The notes beneath the pieces are model-generated. The model did not search any database, was not told the DNA's origin, and worked only from the letters and a program-made list of their open reading frames with translations. Below, one piece after another: positions 20,563-20,596 of a stretch of 20,596 nucleotides of DNA. Position numbers and translations under genes: made by a program. Source of the stretch: an uncultured Collinsella sp. (GTDB lineage: Bacteria; Actinomycetota; Coriobacteriia; Coriobacteriales; Coriobacteriaceae); the NCBI GenBank assembly GCA_900551655.1, contig URWM01000004.1, positions 1-20,596 on the forward strand. The letters run 5' to 3'. Position 1 is the first letter of the stretch; every line of letters starts with the position of its first letter.

Positions 20563-20596
20563 CTGTCTCTTATACACATCTCCGAGCCCACGAGAC
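20563..20596 (-). other. Illumina Nextera Read 2 adapter (artefact)
   Basis: The last 34 bases are the reverse complement of the Nextera Read 2 adapter, starting with the mosaic end CTGTCTCTTATACACATCT and continuing CCGAGCCCACGAGAC. This is library sequence, not genome. Confidence 0.98.

Overview
This is a 20.6 kb bacterial fragment with high G+C coding sequence. Gene content, strong Shine-Dalgarno sites and families of palindromic intergenic repeats point to a gut Coriobacteriia, most likely Collinsella (inference from gene families; no 16S or marker gene is present). Both ends are library artefacts. Bases 1-42 are an Illumina Nextera i5/Read 1 adapter and bases 20563-20596 are the Read 2 adapter in reverse complement, so genomic sequence runs only from about 43 to 20562.

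Layout. (1) 43-5160 is accessory: a frameshifted DUF5710 gene, a small zinc-ribbon protein downstream of an HNH endonuclease with an unassigned N-terminal half, an unrecognised 163-residue protein, and an AlbA_2/HATPase/winged-helix protein. The last is preceded by a striking pair of TTATCTCTC repeat arrays set exactly 165 bp apart on either side of its likely promoter. (2) 5082-9897, minus strand, is a sugar-amine locus: a GntR/UTRA regulator, EIIA and EIIB of a mannose-family PTS, a terminator, then a second promoter driving an FrlB-like SIS deglycase, EIIC and EIID. PTS phosphorylation at import followed by SIS deglycation fits Amadori compounds such as fructoselysine or glucoselysine. (3) 10169-13207 encodes a large M16C zinc peptidase. 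(4) 13208-13516 has no gene but packs four hairpins in a row. (5) 13517-15171 is a surface protein (zinc ribbon, membrane segment, EF-hand-like loop, leucine-rich repeats, YD repeats) broken by a frameshift at an A7 tract. (6) 15246-18265 is a cassette-like stretch: a hicAB toxin-antitoxin pair between two copies of one repeat, 5-formyltetrahydrofolate cyclo-ligase, and an AbiEi/DUF559-like nuclease candidate between two copies of another long palindromic repeat. (7) 18319-20518 is metabolic: MetA (carrying Glu111, so probably an acetyltransferase) and an L-lactate/2-hydroxyacid dehydrogenase with a strong terminator.

The main leads are the paired operator-like arrays before the AlbA-family gene, the repeat-bracketed hicAB and nuclease cassettes, the two frameshifts at slippage-prone tracts, the split transcription and contrasting codon use in the PTS-deglycase locus, and the HNH/zinc-ribbon pair. 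No tRNA, rRNA, CRISPR array, integrase or transposase was seen.
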